Program-made: the position numbers and the translations under genes
Assembly (NCBI GenBank): GCA_022495005.1
Contig: JAGYXB010001403.1
Span: 455,062 to 519,061, forward strand
Source: Rhyacophila brunnea
Lineage: Eukaryota > Arthropoda > Insecta > Trichoptera > Rhyacophilidae
Direction: 5' to 3'
Length of the DNA: 64,000 bases
In this document: one piece after another, positions 1-11,534 of the stretch
Position numbering within the stretch: the first letter of the stretch is position 1
Layout: every line of letters starts with the position of its first letter
The notes under the pieces: generated by a model
Database searches by the model: none
Seen by the model: only the letters and a program-made list of their open reading frames with translations
Told to the model about the DNA's origin: nothing

Positions 1-105
1 TGATAATATTTTTAACACCAAGAAAAACGGCATTACACACTTCTTTCCTGTAGCGGCAGCTTACTGTGACGTCACGTAACAGTACGCGACGTGCATCTCA
101 GTATA
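1..105 (+). repeat. Dispersed repeat G, copy 1
   Basis: This stretch matches 54107-54206 in direct orientation, including shared words around 'gtagcggcagcttactgtg' and 'agtacgcgacg'. The similarity is clear but imperfect, so both copies are old. The left part may run off the window. No coding potential or terminal motif is visible, so the class is unknown. Confidence 0.6.
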
Positions 106-1143
106 ATCACACAAAAAACAGCAGTGATATTTAGTTTTTTTTTGCAGTATGATTGGTGTCTCACTCTGTATATAAATTTTTCTATTGTAAATGTGTGGGA
201 GTATTTATAGTACGTTGCCATTAAGTTTCGTGGTCAGAAAATAATCTGATCGATAAAATTGATTCTCGCTTTGTCAAAGTGTAAGGGCTCATTTGAAAGT
301 TATAGATTACAGCCCACCATCGACAAACACTCAAAATAATTCACTGTAAAGCGTGGTTAGCACATATTTTATGACAAAACGATTGTCTCTTACCTTGAAC
401 ACATTTTTAATGATCACAATAAATACCTTTTTAGACACGAAACACGCACACCGATGTATACTTTTTGACGGTCAATGATGTCGGGAAAGCAGTAATTAAA
501 TATGGCATTTTAGACCTATGTAAACTATTCGAATAATTGGCTAATACATGGCCACATTTCGTGTAAGTAATTATTATTATGACCGTGTTTGTGGTGGTTG
601 ACTTATTCATTCAAAAATAATAACAGATGAAAGTCAACTCACTAGCGCATATTATGATTATATCGTGAAATATAAATTTATGTCATTAAACTAGTATTAT
701 ATTTGTATTTCACCAACTATTTATAATCATCAAATAATTATTTGTCATACTTCAGTATTGGCTCCATTTGCCAATTGGTCTGGGTTATAGATGAATCACG
801 ATGGAAGTCTATCCGTACAATATCAGTGTTACAAATTGAATGTTAGTTATATTAATTACCCACGCCTTTGTTCGCTTGAAATATGGAAAGAAGACAAATA
901 CGCAATGCAGAAATAGACTGATTCGTATTATTAATTGTTCGATTTCTAGGCGCGCGCTTTTCTACCTGTGTCACTCCGTATATTGTTGCAAGTGCGTTAT
1001 TTTCAAGAAGTTTCTTTCGATATATCGAGAATCAACTACTTATATGGTACAAATAACATACCTAGTTTATAAGCCGTACAAGTTTCATCAATTGTCCAGT
1101 ATTTATTTTAGTAATAATCGAAAAGATAAACAGTAGTATAATA

Positions 1144-1610
1144 TTTAATAAACTATTTTTTATATTCAACGAATAATTCACAAGATTTTTAGAATGTAAC
1201 ATTCCATATATTAAACATACATAACTAAGCTCGACAGGATTTGAACCCGTATAACCACTGGTATCGCGCCAAATGTTGTATTAACAAATTATGCTACGAG
1301 CTTCCTATCTATTTGCGACAATTTAAACTAGTAGGTCATACATGAAATGCTTATAAAATTCAGTTATTATTGACTATCGGTTTTTGTGTATTAAATCAAG
1401 GAATATTAATTACCTTAATTACTAACCAACGCCTGGCTCTTGCCAATTATTTTTAGTTATAACGTCTACTTGAACTTGCTAACAATTTTTAATAAACTAT
1501 TTCTTATATTCAACGAATAATTCACAAGATTTTGAGAATGTAACATTCCATGTTGAACACACATAACTTGAAAACATCTCAGATATACAATAACTTGGTA
1601 ATGGTTATTA
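1144..1610 (-). repeat. Composite repeat family B copy (tRNA-like module plus repeated termini)
   Basis: The terminal module, containing 'caacgaataattcacaag', occurs twice in direct orientation, near 1149 and near 1498, about 349 bp apart. Between them, on the minus strand, lies a tRNA-like module (about 1303 to 1231) with an A-box-like 'tagcataattt' and a B-box-like 'gggttcaaatcc', and a body that matches other family B copies ('ggttagtaattaaggtaat', 'aaaaaccgatagtcaat'). Other copies lie near 10.4-11.3, 24.5-24.9, 27.7-28.2, 58.9-59.2 and 60.9-61.4 kb. The tRNA-like part follows the body rather than leading it, which is unusual for a SINE. The element could be a SINE, a TRIM-like element or a MITE that captured a tRNA relic. 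Confidence 0.65.
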
Positions 1611-1690
1611 GTATAAAAATTATCTTACCAATAGTCAATAGATATAAGTTACTTGATATACGCCATCAAAACTGAAATTTCAATATTGTA

Positions 1691-2121
1691 ACGGCCCACA
1701 TGCTCGTCGTAGGTCAAAATTGAGTTTTTATTGTATTTTCAAACCATGATCCTGGACACTCCTTAAACGTTGTAGATAATCTATTTATATAATTTTGAAG
1801 CCTTATTATCCTTTATAGTTATTTTAAACATTTGATGACTGCATAAAGCATTTTTGTTACATAAAATAGTATTCTTTTAAACCTCTCGCTCTAATGTTTT
1901 AGAATATAGTCATATTTCGGTGAGTGTACATGAAATGTACACGCGCGTCAATATCATTTTACTCCCTACTTTAATTATAGTTTGTCAATTTATGGCTACG
2001 GCCGTATGTTGTAGCTTAACCACTGGGGAATGACAAAAGAAATGGCGTATTTCAAAAAAACACTACCATTAAACAATACAATAAAAACTCAATTTTGACC
2101 TACGACGAGCATGTCCCCCCT
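1691..2121. mobile_element. TA-flanked MITE with long TIRs, copy 1
   Basis: Both ends carry the same sequence in inverted orientation for about 40 bp ('catgctcgtcgtaggtcaaa' inward from the left, its complement at the right). TA dinucleotides flank at 1689-1690 and 2122-2123, as expected for Tc1/mariner-type insertion. The left arm continues into words shared with the larger copy at 21272-22041. The element is 431 bp and encodes no protein, so it is non-autonomous. The superfamily call rests only on the TA target. Confidence 0.7.
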
Positions 2122-2123
2122 TA

Positions 2124-3672
2124 TTCTTGCTTTTGTGAATGTTTATATCTATACTTTTTTGAAAATTTGTGATGTGCTGATATTATGTTAATTTAATGAA
2201 ATAATAATGATGAATATACTAACAATTTCATATCGAATTTTGATTTCATAGTTAGGTTTCTTTTTCCATTCTTTAATATAATTATGTAATAGATTTTGTT
2301 TCCACGGTTTATCTTCGAGGCTAATAAAGATTTTCACAATCGATTCGTGAAATTCAATCAAAGCAGTCAGAGCTGCCAGTTGCGATTTATGCAATGAAAA
2401 TTATGCATTGCATAATTCGTTCTGAGTGATAAATTGTAATCACGTAGGGAAACGGAATAATCGACGAAGCGGATTATGGTGATCGCATTAGCGTCAGTTT
2501 ATTGTGAGCCTTCTGGGAAATGGCCTGCACGTCCAGCTTCCGGTTTAACGAGAGCTTTGGGTTTCATTGTATTTTCACCATTTTCCCTGAAACGCTACAT
2601 TATATTACATCCTATGTTATGTCATGCCCTATTATCAGACTAGAATTAAGCTGTTTTGAAGAGGAAGGATGCTTGTTAGGGTTTGCAACCGTGCTCAATT
2701 TTTTGATCCTGTATTACCGGGATTACGTCTTATATTTTTCTTTGTTGTCAAAAATAGTGAATCTTCGTAAACTAAAGAAATATAACTAAAAGAGAGCGAC
2801 ATGTTTCTAGATACCTAATAATAATGGTATCTAGATAATGCTATGGTATCTAATTCATTTTAATATAATATTTGCGAAAAAATAAAAAATATACAGTTGA
2901 TCTCATTGATACAGTTTTTTTTATATCATACGACTTATGTATAAAATTTAGTAGACATTATTCGTTTTCGAAGATATATAATATACATAACTTAAGTTTA
3001 TCGGGATAACCGTTTTTAAATGTAAGTATGAAACTTGTCACAAAATATACCTAGATAACAAAAAATGTCTCTAAAATAATGTATTTTTTATTATATGGAT
3101 GATGTAGTTATGAAAACTGTTTACTTACCTATTGCTTTTTAGTAATAACATAATTATTTTGATTTTGTTATGATCATTTTTTTAAACTGAGTTACGGATC
3201 GAGAATACAAATCCCGGCATCCCAGGATTGAAAAAATCTGTTAGTGACTGCGATCCCTGGTGCTTTCAGTTTTTGTCGAATGTTTCTATTTTTAATGAGG
3301 TGTTAATTTAGACTTACTATAGAGTGAATATTTAAAGATTACGCTCAGCGTGGAAGGTACATATTGTTAGGGATGTCAAAAATTGTCTTTCGATGCGATA
3401 CCGATATCGATAAAATACTTTATTTCGTCATTGTGATGTTTTATTTGCTAGGTGGACTTAAAAAACCTCTAATGGACAAAAATGTTGCGACAACGATACT
3501 CTCCTGTCATCTCTAGTATTTTTTTAAAAGCTCTCGCGGAAAAGTATCATTTGATGCCTATATTTGTAAGTAACTTTACGCGTTCAGCGATTCCTCAATA
3601 CCAGTGTTTACACATATTTTTCGGTTGGAGGAACTTGAGTAAAAAAATATTTTGTGATGATTTTGTGTATTC
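2124..3672. other. Unassigned AT-rich stretch
   Basis: No recognisable coding region, RNA gene or repeat was found here. The open frame at 2520-2789 has an unremarkable translation with no known domain and is treated as chance. Confidence 0.4.
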
Positions 3673-3680
3673 CCTCTACC

Positions 3681-3986
3681 CAGTGGCGAGAGGTAGGCTG
3701 TTAAGACCGTCATAAATGATGTACACAAAATTTTCCCAGTCATACTTATTTATTTTCATTGATTTTAGAATAAAAATTGCAGATGGTGCCGGTTGGTTTT
3801 TAAAATTCAATTAAACCTTGTCTAAACCAAACCCCATTTCTCGTAAAAACAAAAATCTGTTAATACAAAACCTCCACTCTGTGGAGACCCATATGATCTT
3901 ATTAAAATCGGACATGGTAAACCAAACCATAATAGTTTAGTTACTCTATGGGCAATCCGAAAAAAAACCTCCACCCTTCACCATTG
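3681..3986. mobile_element. hAT-like MITE (family hAT-E), copy 1, with a nested SINE
   Basis: The left end begins 'cagtggcgag' and runs into 'ggtaggctgttaaga'. The right end is the inverted partner ('cctccacccttcaccattg'). Flanking 8-mers cctctacc (3673-3680) and tctctacc (3987-3994) match at 7 of 8 positions, fitting a hAT target-site duplication. The termini also fit the hAT YARNG rule (CAGTG). A second copy lies at 11535-12031. A SINE fragment with its own 10-bp duplication sits inside (3833-3917). There is no transposase. Confidence 0.72.
3833..3917 (+). mobile_element. SINE A, 5'-truncated copy nested in hAT-E
   Basis: Only the 3' part of the SINE A family is present: the segment around 'cccatttctcgtaaaaac', the 'cctccactctgtggag' hairpin-like motif and the terminal 'atcggacatgg'. 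It is bounded by a perfect 10-bp duplication, 'taaaccaaac', at 3823-3832 and 3918-3927. Truncation at the 5' end plus a TSD is the signature of target-primed reverse transcription. Insertion into hAT-E shows this SINE copy is younger than that element. Confidence 0.8.
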
Positions 3987-4745
3987 TCTCTACCCGCATT
4001 TCACCTCACTATTCTACCGCTGCTACCTTAACCATTTTACCCACTCATGATACATGTGCGTTATTTTCGAGAAGTTATATACCTAGTTAACTTCAAAACC
4101 AATCGAGATGAGACTAATAAATTGTACCAACCATATTACGGTATACTGTATTTATGCTGTCCAAGTTTTATCAATATTGGTCCGGAAGTTTTGAGTGATA
4201 ACAGAGCAAAGAGACAGTTAGAAAAAACATTATATTTTGGGCTTAGGAATAATGAAAAGTAGATATGTAGTAGTAATGAAAGATAATTAAAAGCAAATAT
4301 TTCGAAGTCACAGACATGCTTGCACCTCAATGTTATTATTAGTGTAGATACCAGTGTACGCATAGGTGTTTTTATTGTTTTTCAAGTAGTATGTTAAATT
4401 AAATATATTTGTGGGTTTTACTGCTTAGTGGATGTTAGATATTGCCACGGTGGGTTATGTTACATGCCCCGATTTCAAGGGGTAGTTTCGTTTCGCGTTT
4501 GAAAATTGCTTTTGTAATGAAACCCGAAAAAATATCAGATGTCAATATATGCGCGTATAAGAAAATTACATGCTGTAATGTGTAATACAACGACAGGCAT
4601 ACTCTAACATAATATTATTATAGTATGACAATGTGAATTAACATTTGCTGAATTATTCTGGATTCTGGTGATGATTTTGAATATTTCTTTAATACTTTAG
4701 AGCTAGTCGTGTGAGCATTCAGATTATTAATGAATATTGTGTCAT

Positions 4746-5232
4746 AATCATCAGCCGGGGTCAATCCACTGCTGGATGAAGGCCTCCCCAAGCTTCTTCC
4801 AACTCTCTCGGTCCTGTGTCATTCGCTGCCACGTATTTCCGCGGCCGTCCTTTCGGCGAGAAATGTACCCCGCCCATCTCCATTTCAGCTGTTTGGCAAC
4901 GTCTATTACATCGCGTACTCCTGTTTGCTTCCTAACTCATTCGTTTCTCTTATCGTCCTTTCGCGTGATGCCCAACATACACCTCTCCATGCCTCGCTAT
5001 GCGACTCTTAGCCTTTGGACGTCTCTCGTGTTGAGAATCCACATTTCGCAGCCATACGTGAACACGGGTAGCACACATTGGTTGAACACCCTACGCTTAC
5101 ATTAGACTTACTGAGACATAATGGTAGGACTCTCTTGAAGATACTATTCAGACGTCCGAAAGCACTCCATCCCAGCTTTGTTCTTCGAGCAATTTCATCG
5201 TGCATGCTTCCGTCTATGGGCAGAAGTAAATG
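4746..5232 (-). pseudogene. RTE-like non-LTR reverse transcriptase, C-terminal remnant
   Basis: On the minus strand this matches the C-terminal tail of RTE-clade endonuclease-reverse transcriptase proteins. Translated pieces include 'DEIARRTKLGWSAFGRLNSI' near 5190 and, out of frame with it, remnants of the segment that reads 'LKWRWA' in sister copies. Stops and frameshifts break it. The 3' end carries the family tail (complement of 'caatccactgctggatgaag') followed by GATGATT-type repeats. Sister copies lie at 14287-14458, 37598-37672, 57452-57883 and 61785-62442. It is 5'-truncated and dead. A full-length RTE protein is about 1000 residues; only the last 150 or so are represented. Confidence 0.75.
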
Positions 5233-5245
5233 TAAGATACAATTC

Positions 5246-5468
5246 GTCAAATTGAAGATCGTTTTTCCGAGCGGTTATGTGTCGGTTTATAATATCATGG
5301 GTCTCGGGTTCGAATCCTGAGTAAATTAACATGTTGTTTGCACCCATAGTATGAACCAAATAGATTGAGAAAGTTGTTAATATTTCTGTCTCGTAAATTC
5401 AACAATCTGTCAATACGGTCTCCATTCTGTATAGGCCCATATGCTCCGCGTGCGATCGAACATGGTAG
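5246..5468 (+). mobile_element. SINE A, diverged near-full-length copy
   Basis: The tRNA-like head has an A-box-like 'ccgagcggttatgtg' and a B box 'gggttcgaatcctg'. It is followed by the family body ('tctcgtaaa...', 'tctgtcaatac') and the terminal 'gcgatcgaacatgg'. It lies about 15 bp beyond the RTE remnant. The copy is old: the hairpin-like 'ctccacnctgtggag' is mutated to 'ctccattctgtatag'. The head resembles class II tRNAs (Leu/Ser type). Confidence 0.7.
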
Positions 5469-8195
5469 TTTACTTTTAGTTTCTACTTCGTAAACTCCAA
5501 GATTCCTTGTGTAATAACTATACGTCCGAAGTGTTATTTCAAATTTTCATAATAGTGGCGATCGTCTATTAAGTATTTGTATTAAGGTATTTAGTTTCTC
5601 AAAATGTTTGTTTGAATGATCTTACCAATGATTTTTCAATAGAATTCAAAATTTCAATATAGGTTTCCATATCTACTCTCTATAAATAATACAGTTCATT
5701 GTTGTATAAACACACCATATTATCGTGAGGTTCGATAGTTTTAATACAAAAAAGATATATTCAGAAGGGGGCCGAGGGAAAGGTTTAAATCTCGAGTGTG
5801 GAGAAATATGGACTAAACCTTAACACGACTTAAAGAATATGTAATTTTCAATAGTTACGTCTGCATCATATTTTGCATTAAGGTTTGACACGTAAACGAA
5901 ATTAGCATTCAATATTGATAATATTTGAGGACATTCAGCGCGCTTTGTATATATTACGTATGATGGCATGACTATCGTAATGTAATAAATGGAATCCTTC
6001 CATCTAAATCCTTGATCCATGACTTTCACATTTATAGATTATTAATCGATTATGTGGACCTATTCAACTGTATTTTTTTTTTTAAAGAAATATCTTCTTT
6101 TGCACTAAGATATATGTGAATGTTTTATTTTCTCTTATAATTTTTAGTTTAATTTATATTCTTTGAGTTAGAATAATTCTTCATTCATTTACATTTGATG
6201 GCATGTTTAAATTTATTAATAGTATTGCGTATTTGCATCTAATAATGATATATTGTATGGCAATAAGTGACTTCGATATAAGTATTATAATAATACACAC
6301 CTTTTCGGCGAAATCCATTTAGTTTTGTAATTCGTTAAAATCTAGAATCTAAATGACAAGTAATGTTACGAGCGCTTGGATTTCGTCAAATAAAGAAGTT
6401 TTCGATTGATGTAAATATAAGAGCTGTCAAAACCAGCGATATTATCAAAGTTTTTGATTACCTTACCAGACTCGGTGTTCCATAAAAGCAGCAAATTAGT
6501 GATTTTTATTTTAGTTTACGGCAACCATAGCTGGGTAATGTTGCTAAATGTCAATATTATGTGGCATGAACAGGATAAGGGAATGTTCATTAACACTCCC
6601 ATTTGTTTGTTTTTTTTTTTTTTTTTTAAATCAGACACTAACATATTACATTGCCTACCCATTTTCACACATTGCAAATGAACACGTTTGTTTTAAATCA
6701 CGCATACAAATGACGATTTAATTTAATATCTGTACTAACCAATTATAATACCTACCCCCCCAACTAAAATTAAACATATAAGTTTTATCGATGATACTTG
6801 GCTGCGCTTTTCAGTGGACTGTAATATGACTGGCATGATTTGGATGCTGAGAGGAGGGTTAGGGCAGTCAAAACCAGTGCAAGTAATGACATCTTAATTT
6901 TTATAGGTTATAGTTGCTTAAACTCACACGGTTGAAGAATAGCCGACTGTTATTAGTAGGCCTTTTAAGGATAATGGTGTCAGCTGGCTAAGACATTTGT
7001 ATTGTATTACGGCGGCCATAATTGGCTCAAACAACAATTGATTTAAAAACTGTCAAACACATTTTCGACTGCAAATAGAATATTTCCTTTCTGCAGACAT
7101 ATTAGTAAAAAATTAAAAATAGTCAAATAAATTTTCTTTACCGTCATTAAAATTAATAAATACGTTGTAATCTATGAAAATTGAGATGAATTTGATATTT
7201 TATAAATACACTTACGATGGAAAAGTACTTACAAACTTAGAATCAAGAAAAATAGTTAAGTAACAAAAAATGAGATTACCGACTAATATCCTAAATTCTT
7301 ATTTTAATTTCAATTTCTAGATTGCTCTCAATGTCAATGAAGTATCCTAGATACAATAAATTATTAACCTTCTTAATAGTGCTGTTGTCGGCTCTGAAAG
7401 TATCAGAAGATCTATCCGACCCTCTGTATATAACCATATATATATTTGTTTTACACATTAACTGTGTGTCCCAGTTTTCTGGTTTTTTATTGAAGGGCTA
7501 CAAATAAATAGGTACCTTGATATGGTAGAGATCAATTATTGAACCTCTGGTTATAAAACTCTAAGCTTCCTATACAGATACACAAAAATATTATCTTCAT
7601 ATCATTGTGTAGGGGTTGAAAGTTAGTTCGTAGGATTAGTAATACATATTGATAAGTTGAAGCGAACTTCGTGTTGATTGAAAGTTTAGTTTCCGCTAAA
7701 ACCTTTTGTGTGTTATAAAGGCCAGTAAAAAAAGAGGAAAGTTTAACCCAACCATGAGTTTTGTATAAAATGTTATACTTTTAAGCTACGAGCTTTCAAT
7801 GCTGGCCACCTTAGTAGAATACAAAATATCGCATGCTGAAGTCGTTTTTGTTCAGCTCCATAAATCTTCTCGAAAACAAATTACATAGTTGTTTATACTT
7901 TCCCCTTTACCTAAAAAATGCCCATGAACAAATATTTGTTTAAAACTCAACGCATGTCCACACCTGTAAAGAGAGCTATCTAATTAATGTAGCTTGGACA
8001 GTAAACACTGTAAAAATTTTCGCGCCGTAATACGACGCATCGTTACTTCCGGTTTTTACTTCAAAATTTTCCCACAAACATGTCCACACTCACTTATTTC
8101 AGTGCATTGTAGATGTACATGGAATATATCTGTGAACAATTTTTATACAACATAAAAAAAAGTTGCAAACATTTTACGGTGGATAAGGAATAACC
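5469..8195. other. Unassigned AT-rich stretch
   Basis: No gene, RNA or repeat with support was found. A run of 18 or so T lies near 6608-6627. Small open frames (5820-6029, 6454-6681, 7322-7507) have low-complexity translations without known motifs. Confidence 0.4.
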
Positions 8196-8340
8196 CCTGA
8201 AGTCGCTTCGACAGTTGGTCGTGTCGCCTTAAGACGAGTGAAAAGATTTCTTCTTATCAAGACTTGACCATATTAATCAAAATAAGAATTACGCACACTC
8301 CTGTGCACACCTCAGCATAACTTTTAATTAGTTACGTTAC
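8196..8340 (+). repeat. Diverged local duplication, left copy
   Basis: Order and spacing of several words match 8985-9182: 'gacgagtgaaaagat' versus 'ggcgagtgagaaggt', 'acgcacactcctgtgcac' versus 'tcgcacactctactgcac', and 'ctcagcataa' in both. The second copy has an extra segment of roughly 30 bp before 'ctcagcataa'. The two copies are about 800 bp apart in direct orientation and are strongly diverged. Class unknown. Confidence 0.45.
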
Positions 8341-8984
8341 GGTTGTGTCCGGAAAAATGTATATATACAGATAGCTATATCACAGTTCACGGTGAGCTTT
8401 TATACCGGGAAAAGATGGCTGCATAGCATTGAGATCGTGTTATTCATGAAGCATTTTACCGTGAAGTGAGTTGTACGTATGATACAAAATATTTTGTATG
8501 AATAATTGAAAACTTTATGTTTTGCACTTAAATGGTATTAACTGTCAAGTATTGTTGGGATAAAAATTGTATTGATTAAAAAAAAGACAATAATAATATG
8601 TTACGTTCATTTTACACCATATTATAATAACAACCTGTACCGTTATAGTATAGTTGAGGGATGTATTTTCAAAGCGAACTTATTCCACTTTCAATATTTT
8701 TTTGCAAACGCCAAAAAACTGTTTACGGTGAAAAGATGTTACATAATATTATTATGTTTTTGGTTTTGGAATAAGTTACTTTTGTAACTAACACCGATTT
8801 TGAAGTTGATTTTTCTACTGGTTTGTACTATTAGATTCTTCTATACCTACAAAAATACTTGTTAACAATGGTATTCTTTAAATTCTAGCATCCATAACTC
8901 ATTATTGTCTAGTAGTAATTATTTTTTCAAGTTTTTAAAAACTTTAATTAGTGTTTTTAATTGATATGTTTACCCGACCCTCAG

Positions 8985-9182
8985 TTGCACCGATTGGCCA
9001 TTGCAGCTTGAATTGGCGGCATTTTACGGCGAGTGAGAAGGTCTTTTCTCATCGAGAATTGACTGTAATATATTATATCAGAATATGAATCTCGCACACT
9101 CTACTGCACGCCAACAAGATTTTGGAAAGTTGATCTTAGGATATTCTCAGCATAAATTTGACGGGCGCCTAACGTTTGTTAT
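8985..9182 (+). repeat. Diverged local duplication, right copy
   Basis: Partner of 8196-8340, with the same order of shared words and an internal insertion of roughly 30 bp. No coding potential is visible, and no terminal repeats mark the ends. Confidence 0.45.
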
Positions 9183-9823
9183 GCCACAATGTACACTTGC
9201 ATAACGGGTGTAGAGATGTGGCGGGTGGTGAAGGGAAAAGCAAGTTTATATGTGTTTTACAACAAATAATTTCAATCTTAGAATGTGTTAGTACAAATTA
9301 CAATGAGGTCTCAATACTATACGGCCATATGTTGCCGGTACAACAGCTGATAGTGAAATATGCTATAGCAAACTGTGTATGTATAATTTCCATGTAACGG
9401 ATATGAAAACCTAATAGGTGGTGGAGGAAAAACATGTGTTTTTGTATATTTGTTTGAAGGTATAATAATATGTACCTAAGTCTATACTGGGGTTATACAC
9501 GAGAGATTCCGTCTCTCAGAGCGGTTTTTTATCGTTCCCTTTTTAATAAGTCCTGCTTTTTCATTTCCGCTTAGTCCTTCCGGCGACGATACAAAAATAA
9601 AACAATTTCCACGGAAGCAGTAGTGTGTAGTGAAATTAAATTACGAGCCTTTATTTATGTATGAAGAATTTAAAATGAGATTTTAAATACGAAATGAAAA
9701 TGCTGCACACAATTTAAAAGATATTAGAGTAGTAACTATCCTTACTAATTTATCAGAATTGTATATATATAGAAACAGGCAGGCCCGTACATGAAAAATG
9801 TACATTTCACTAGGGCAGCCTAA
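9183..9823. other. Unassigned stretch before the LINE
   Basis: Nothing recognisable. The 73-residue open frame at 9176-9397 has no known motif and is regarded as chance. Confidence 0.35.
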
Positions 9824-9835
9824 TCTAAAGATTTG

Positions 9836-10297
9836 TTAGATCTGAGTTACGCAAAACAAAAACTAAACGAAGATACCATAGAGCTATGGAACCACAGATA
9901 CACAACATCCGCCACAGGATCAATAACGCAGAAATTTATTCCAAACATAAACTGTGCCATCACTCTTGCCAGGAACTTAAAAATATCACACGAACTCACA
10001 CAGATACTAACAGGCTACGGATCGGTGGGAGCTTATCTAAAAAGATTTAAATTGAGGGATGACGACTGTTGTCCATGTGACGGCAACACATCTCAAACTG
10101 TGTGGCATGTCATCAACGACTGCCCTATACTAGAAAGGGAGCGATGGACTCTCAGGACTCGATGTAGACAACATAATCACGAAATTGACCTCCAAAAGCC
10201 TCACGAAGCACTAAGCAATAGAACAACACAAGAACACTACACAAAATATTTAATCCTGGCCATAAAGAAAATTAAAGATATAAATGGAGGCACCTAA
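9836..10297 (+). pseudogene. LINE ORF2 C-terminal fragment (zinc-knuckle-like region)
   Basis: About 153 residues stay open to a TAA at 10295-10297. The segment 'LTGYGSVGAYLKRF' followed by a cysteine-histidine cluster (C-x2-C, then H-x4-C, as in 'CCPCDG' and 'WHVINDCP') is characteristic of the C-terminus of R1/I/Jockey-type reverse transcriptases, downstream of the polymerase or RNase H domain. This end is thought to bind nucleic acid. The apparent first codon is TSD sequence, so there is no native start. The fragment lacks endonuclease and polymerase domains and cannot act on its own. The exact clade (R1, I or LOA-like) cannot be settled by eye. Confidence 0.82.
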
Positions 10298-10380
10298 TTA
10301 GCCCCACATCAATGCAACTAACCCACCCAACCACCTTGTACGAAAAAGCAAGGGTATGGTTATTATTAAAAAAAAAAAAA
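9836..10380 (+). mobile_element. 5'-truncated R1/I-like LINE insertion with TSD
   Basis: The insertion starts in mid-ORF and ends with a poly(A) run of about 14 at 10367-10380. The 12-bp target site 'tctaaagatttg' occurs at 9824-9835 and again at 10381-10392, a perfect duplication. Truncated 5' end, poly(A) tail and TSD together show target-primed reverse transcription. The perfect TSD and uninterrupted ORF suggest a fairly recent insertion. The downstream TSD abuts a family B copy. Confidence 0.88.
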
Positions 10381-10422
10381 TCTAAAGATTTGCTGAAATA
10401 TCCGTAATTTAATTTTAAGTAA

Positions 10423-11340
10423 CTATTTTTTTTATTCAACGAATAATTCACAAGATTTAAGAATGTAACATTCTAATCATTGAACATACAGTTCAATCAA
10501 TGACACAATGACATTATTAATGGACAACGCACTCAATACAGTTGCTAGCAAGTAAATTCGCGCATAGCGATATTCGCACATGTGTAGTTATACGTCACGC
10601 ATTTTCCATTATGCGATATCACGCATCGGGAATTTATAACAATATCACCTTTATTTTAATGGTGTTAGAATGTTGTTGAATGAAGTTAGTTGTTTCTAGT
10701 GTCAATGTTCATTTCAGTGAACCCGTTCGAACCGAACCATTCGGCAGAACCGATAAAAAGCATCGGGAATTTATAGCAATATCACCTTTATTGTAATGGC
10801 GTTAGAGCAGATAATGCCATTCGGCAGACCCGACAAAAAAGTGAGTGTCATTTTTTTTTCCAGATGCTTCGTTCATATTAATGTCATTGAGTTCAATACA
10901 GTAATGTTACATTCTTAAAACTTGTGAATTATTCGTTGAATAAAAAAATAGTTAATTACAAATTATTAACAACTTCAAGTAAGTAACAAACAAAAAATCT
11001 TAGAGTGATCCGTGACGTCAGTTAGTAATTAAAGTAATACCTACTTTGATTTAAAATACAAAAACCGATTGCCAATATGTACCTAGCTCAATTTTGGAAG
11101 CGCTTCAGTGAGTATTAAAAGGACAATAGTTAAAATTTGTCGTAATTAAGTATGGCTCCTTTAGCACCGTGGACTATGTGCGTGGGCGCGATACCCGAGC
11201 GATGCAGATTCAATTCCTGTGGGGTGTCTTACTTTTTCAAAAAAGATTTTTTCTATTTGTTGTAATATATTTTGTCAGAAGTGTTTTCAAAAATATGTAT
11301 TTTCATTAATTTTAAGTATTTGATGGGAGATTTGATTTTT
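10423..11340 (+). repeat. Family B copy interrupted by a hAT MITE
   Basis: The left inverted terminus ('caacgaataattcacaag' near 10438) and right partner ('cttgtgaattattcgttg' near 10920-10938) face each other. Without the insert they would form an almost uninterrupted palindrome of about 120 bp. The body continues to 11150, and a tRNA-like module at about 11153-11228 has a B-box-like 'gattcaattcc'. It then runs into 'tttttcaaaaaagatttt' and the 'cagaagtgttttcaaaa' segment, which in other copies lies next to the terminal module. The nested hAT-F element is at 10498-10889. Confidence 0.7.
10498..10889. mobile_element. hAT-like MITE (family hAT-F), copy 1, with 8-bp TSD
   Basis: Termini are 'caatgaca...' and its complement '...tgtcattg', obeying the hAT YARNG rule. 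The 8-bp site 'agttcaat' is duplicated perfectly at 10490-10497 and 10890-10897. The left tip 'caatgaca' is itself doubled (10498-10505 and 10506-10513). Inside, a segment beginning 'catcgggaatttata' is present twice in tandem-like arrangement. No transposase is encoded. The second copy is at 22833-23190. Confidence 0.85.
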
Positions 11341-11534
11341 TGTGGAGGGTGGCGGTACCCTCCACAAAAATATTTTTCTCAGCCAAAATGAATGAACTCA
11401 ATGCAAACTATCTGTTTTAGCTTAACAAATTCGTAGTACATATATTTTTAGATATTTAACACAAAACAAATCGGTAGGCATATGAAGACTAATCTAATTT
11501 ATCACACTCTCCCTGCCATCTAATGACCATGCTG

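Noticed and set aside
840..1136. 98-codon open frame on the plus strand
   Set aside because: AT-rich, no known motif, no support from context; treated as chance.
2520..2789. 89-codon open frame
   Set aside because: No domain or start context; no repeat or exon signals around it.
5008..5320. Overlapping open frames on both strands
   Set aside because: These are frames across the RTE remnant and the adjoining SINE A, not separate genes.
9300..10300. LINE ORF considered as a host gene
   Set aside because: Poly(A), TSD and the truncated start show it is a retrotransposon insertion.
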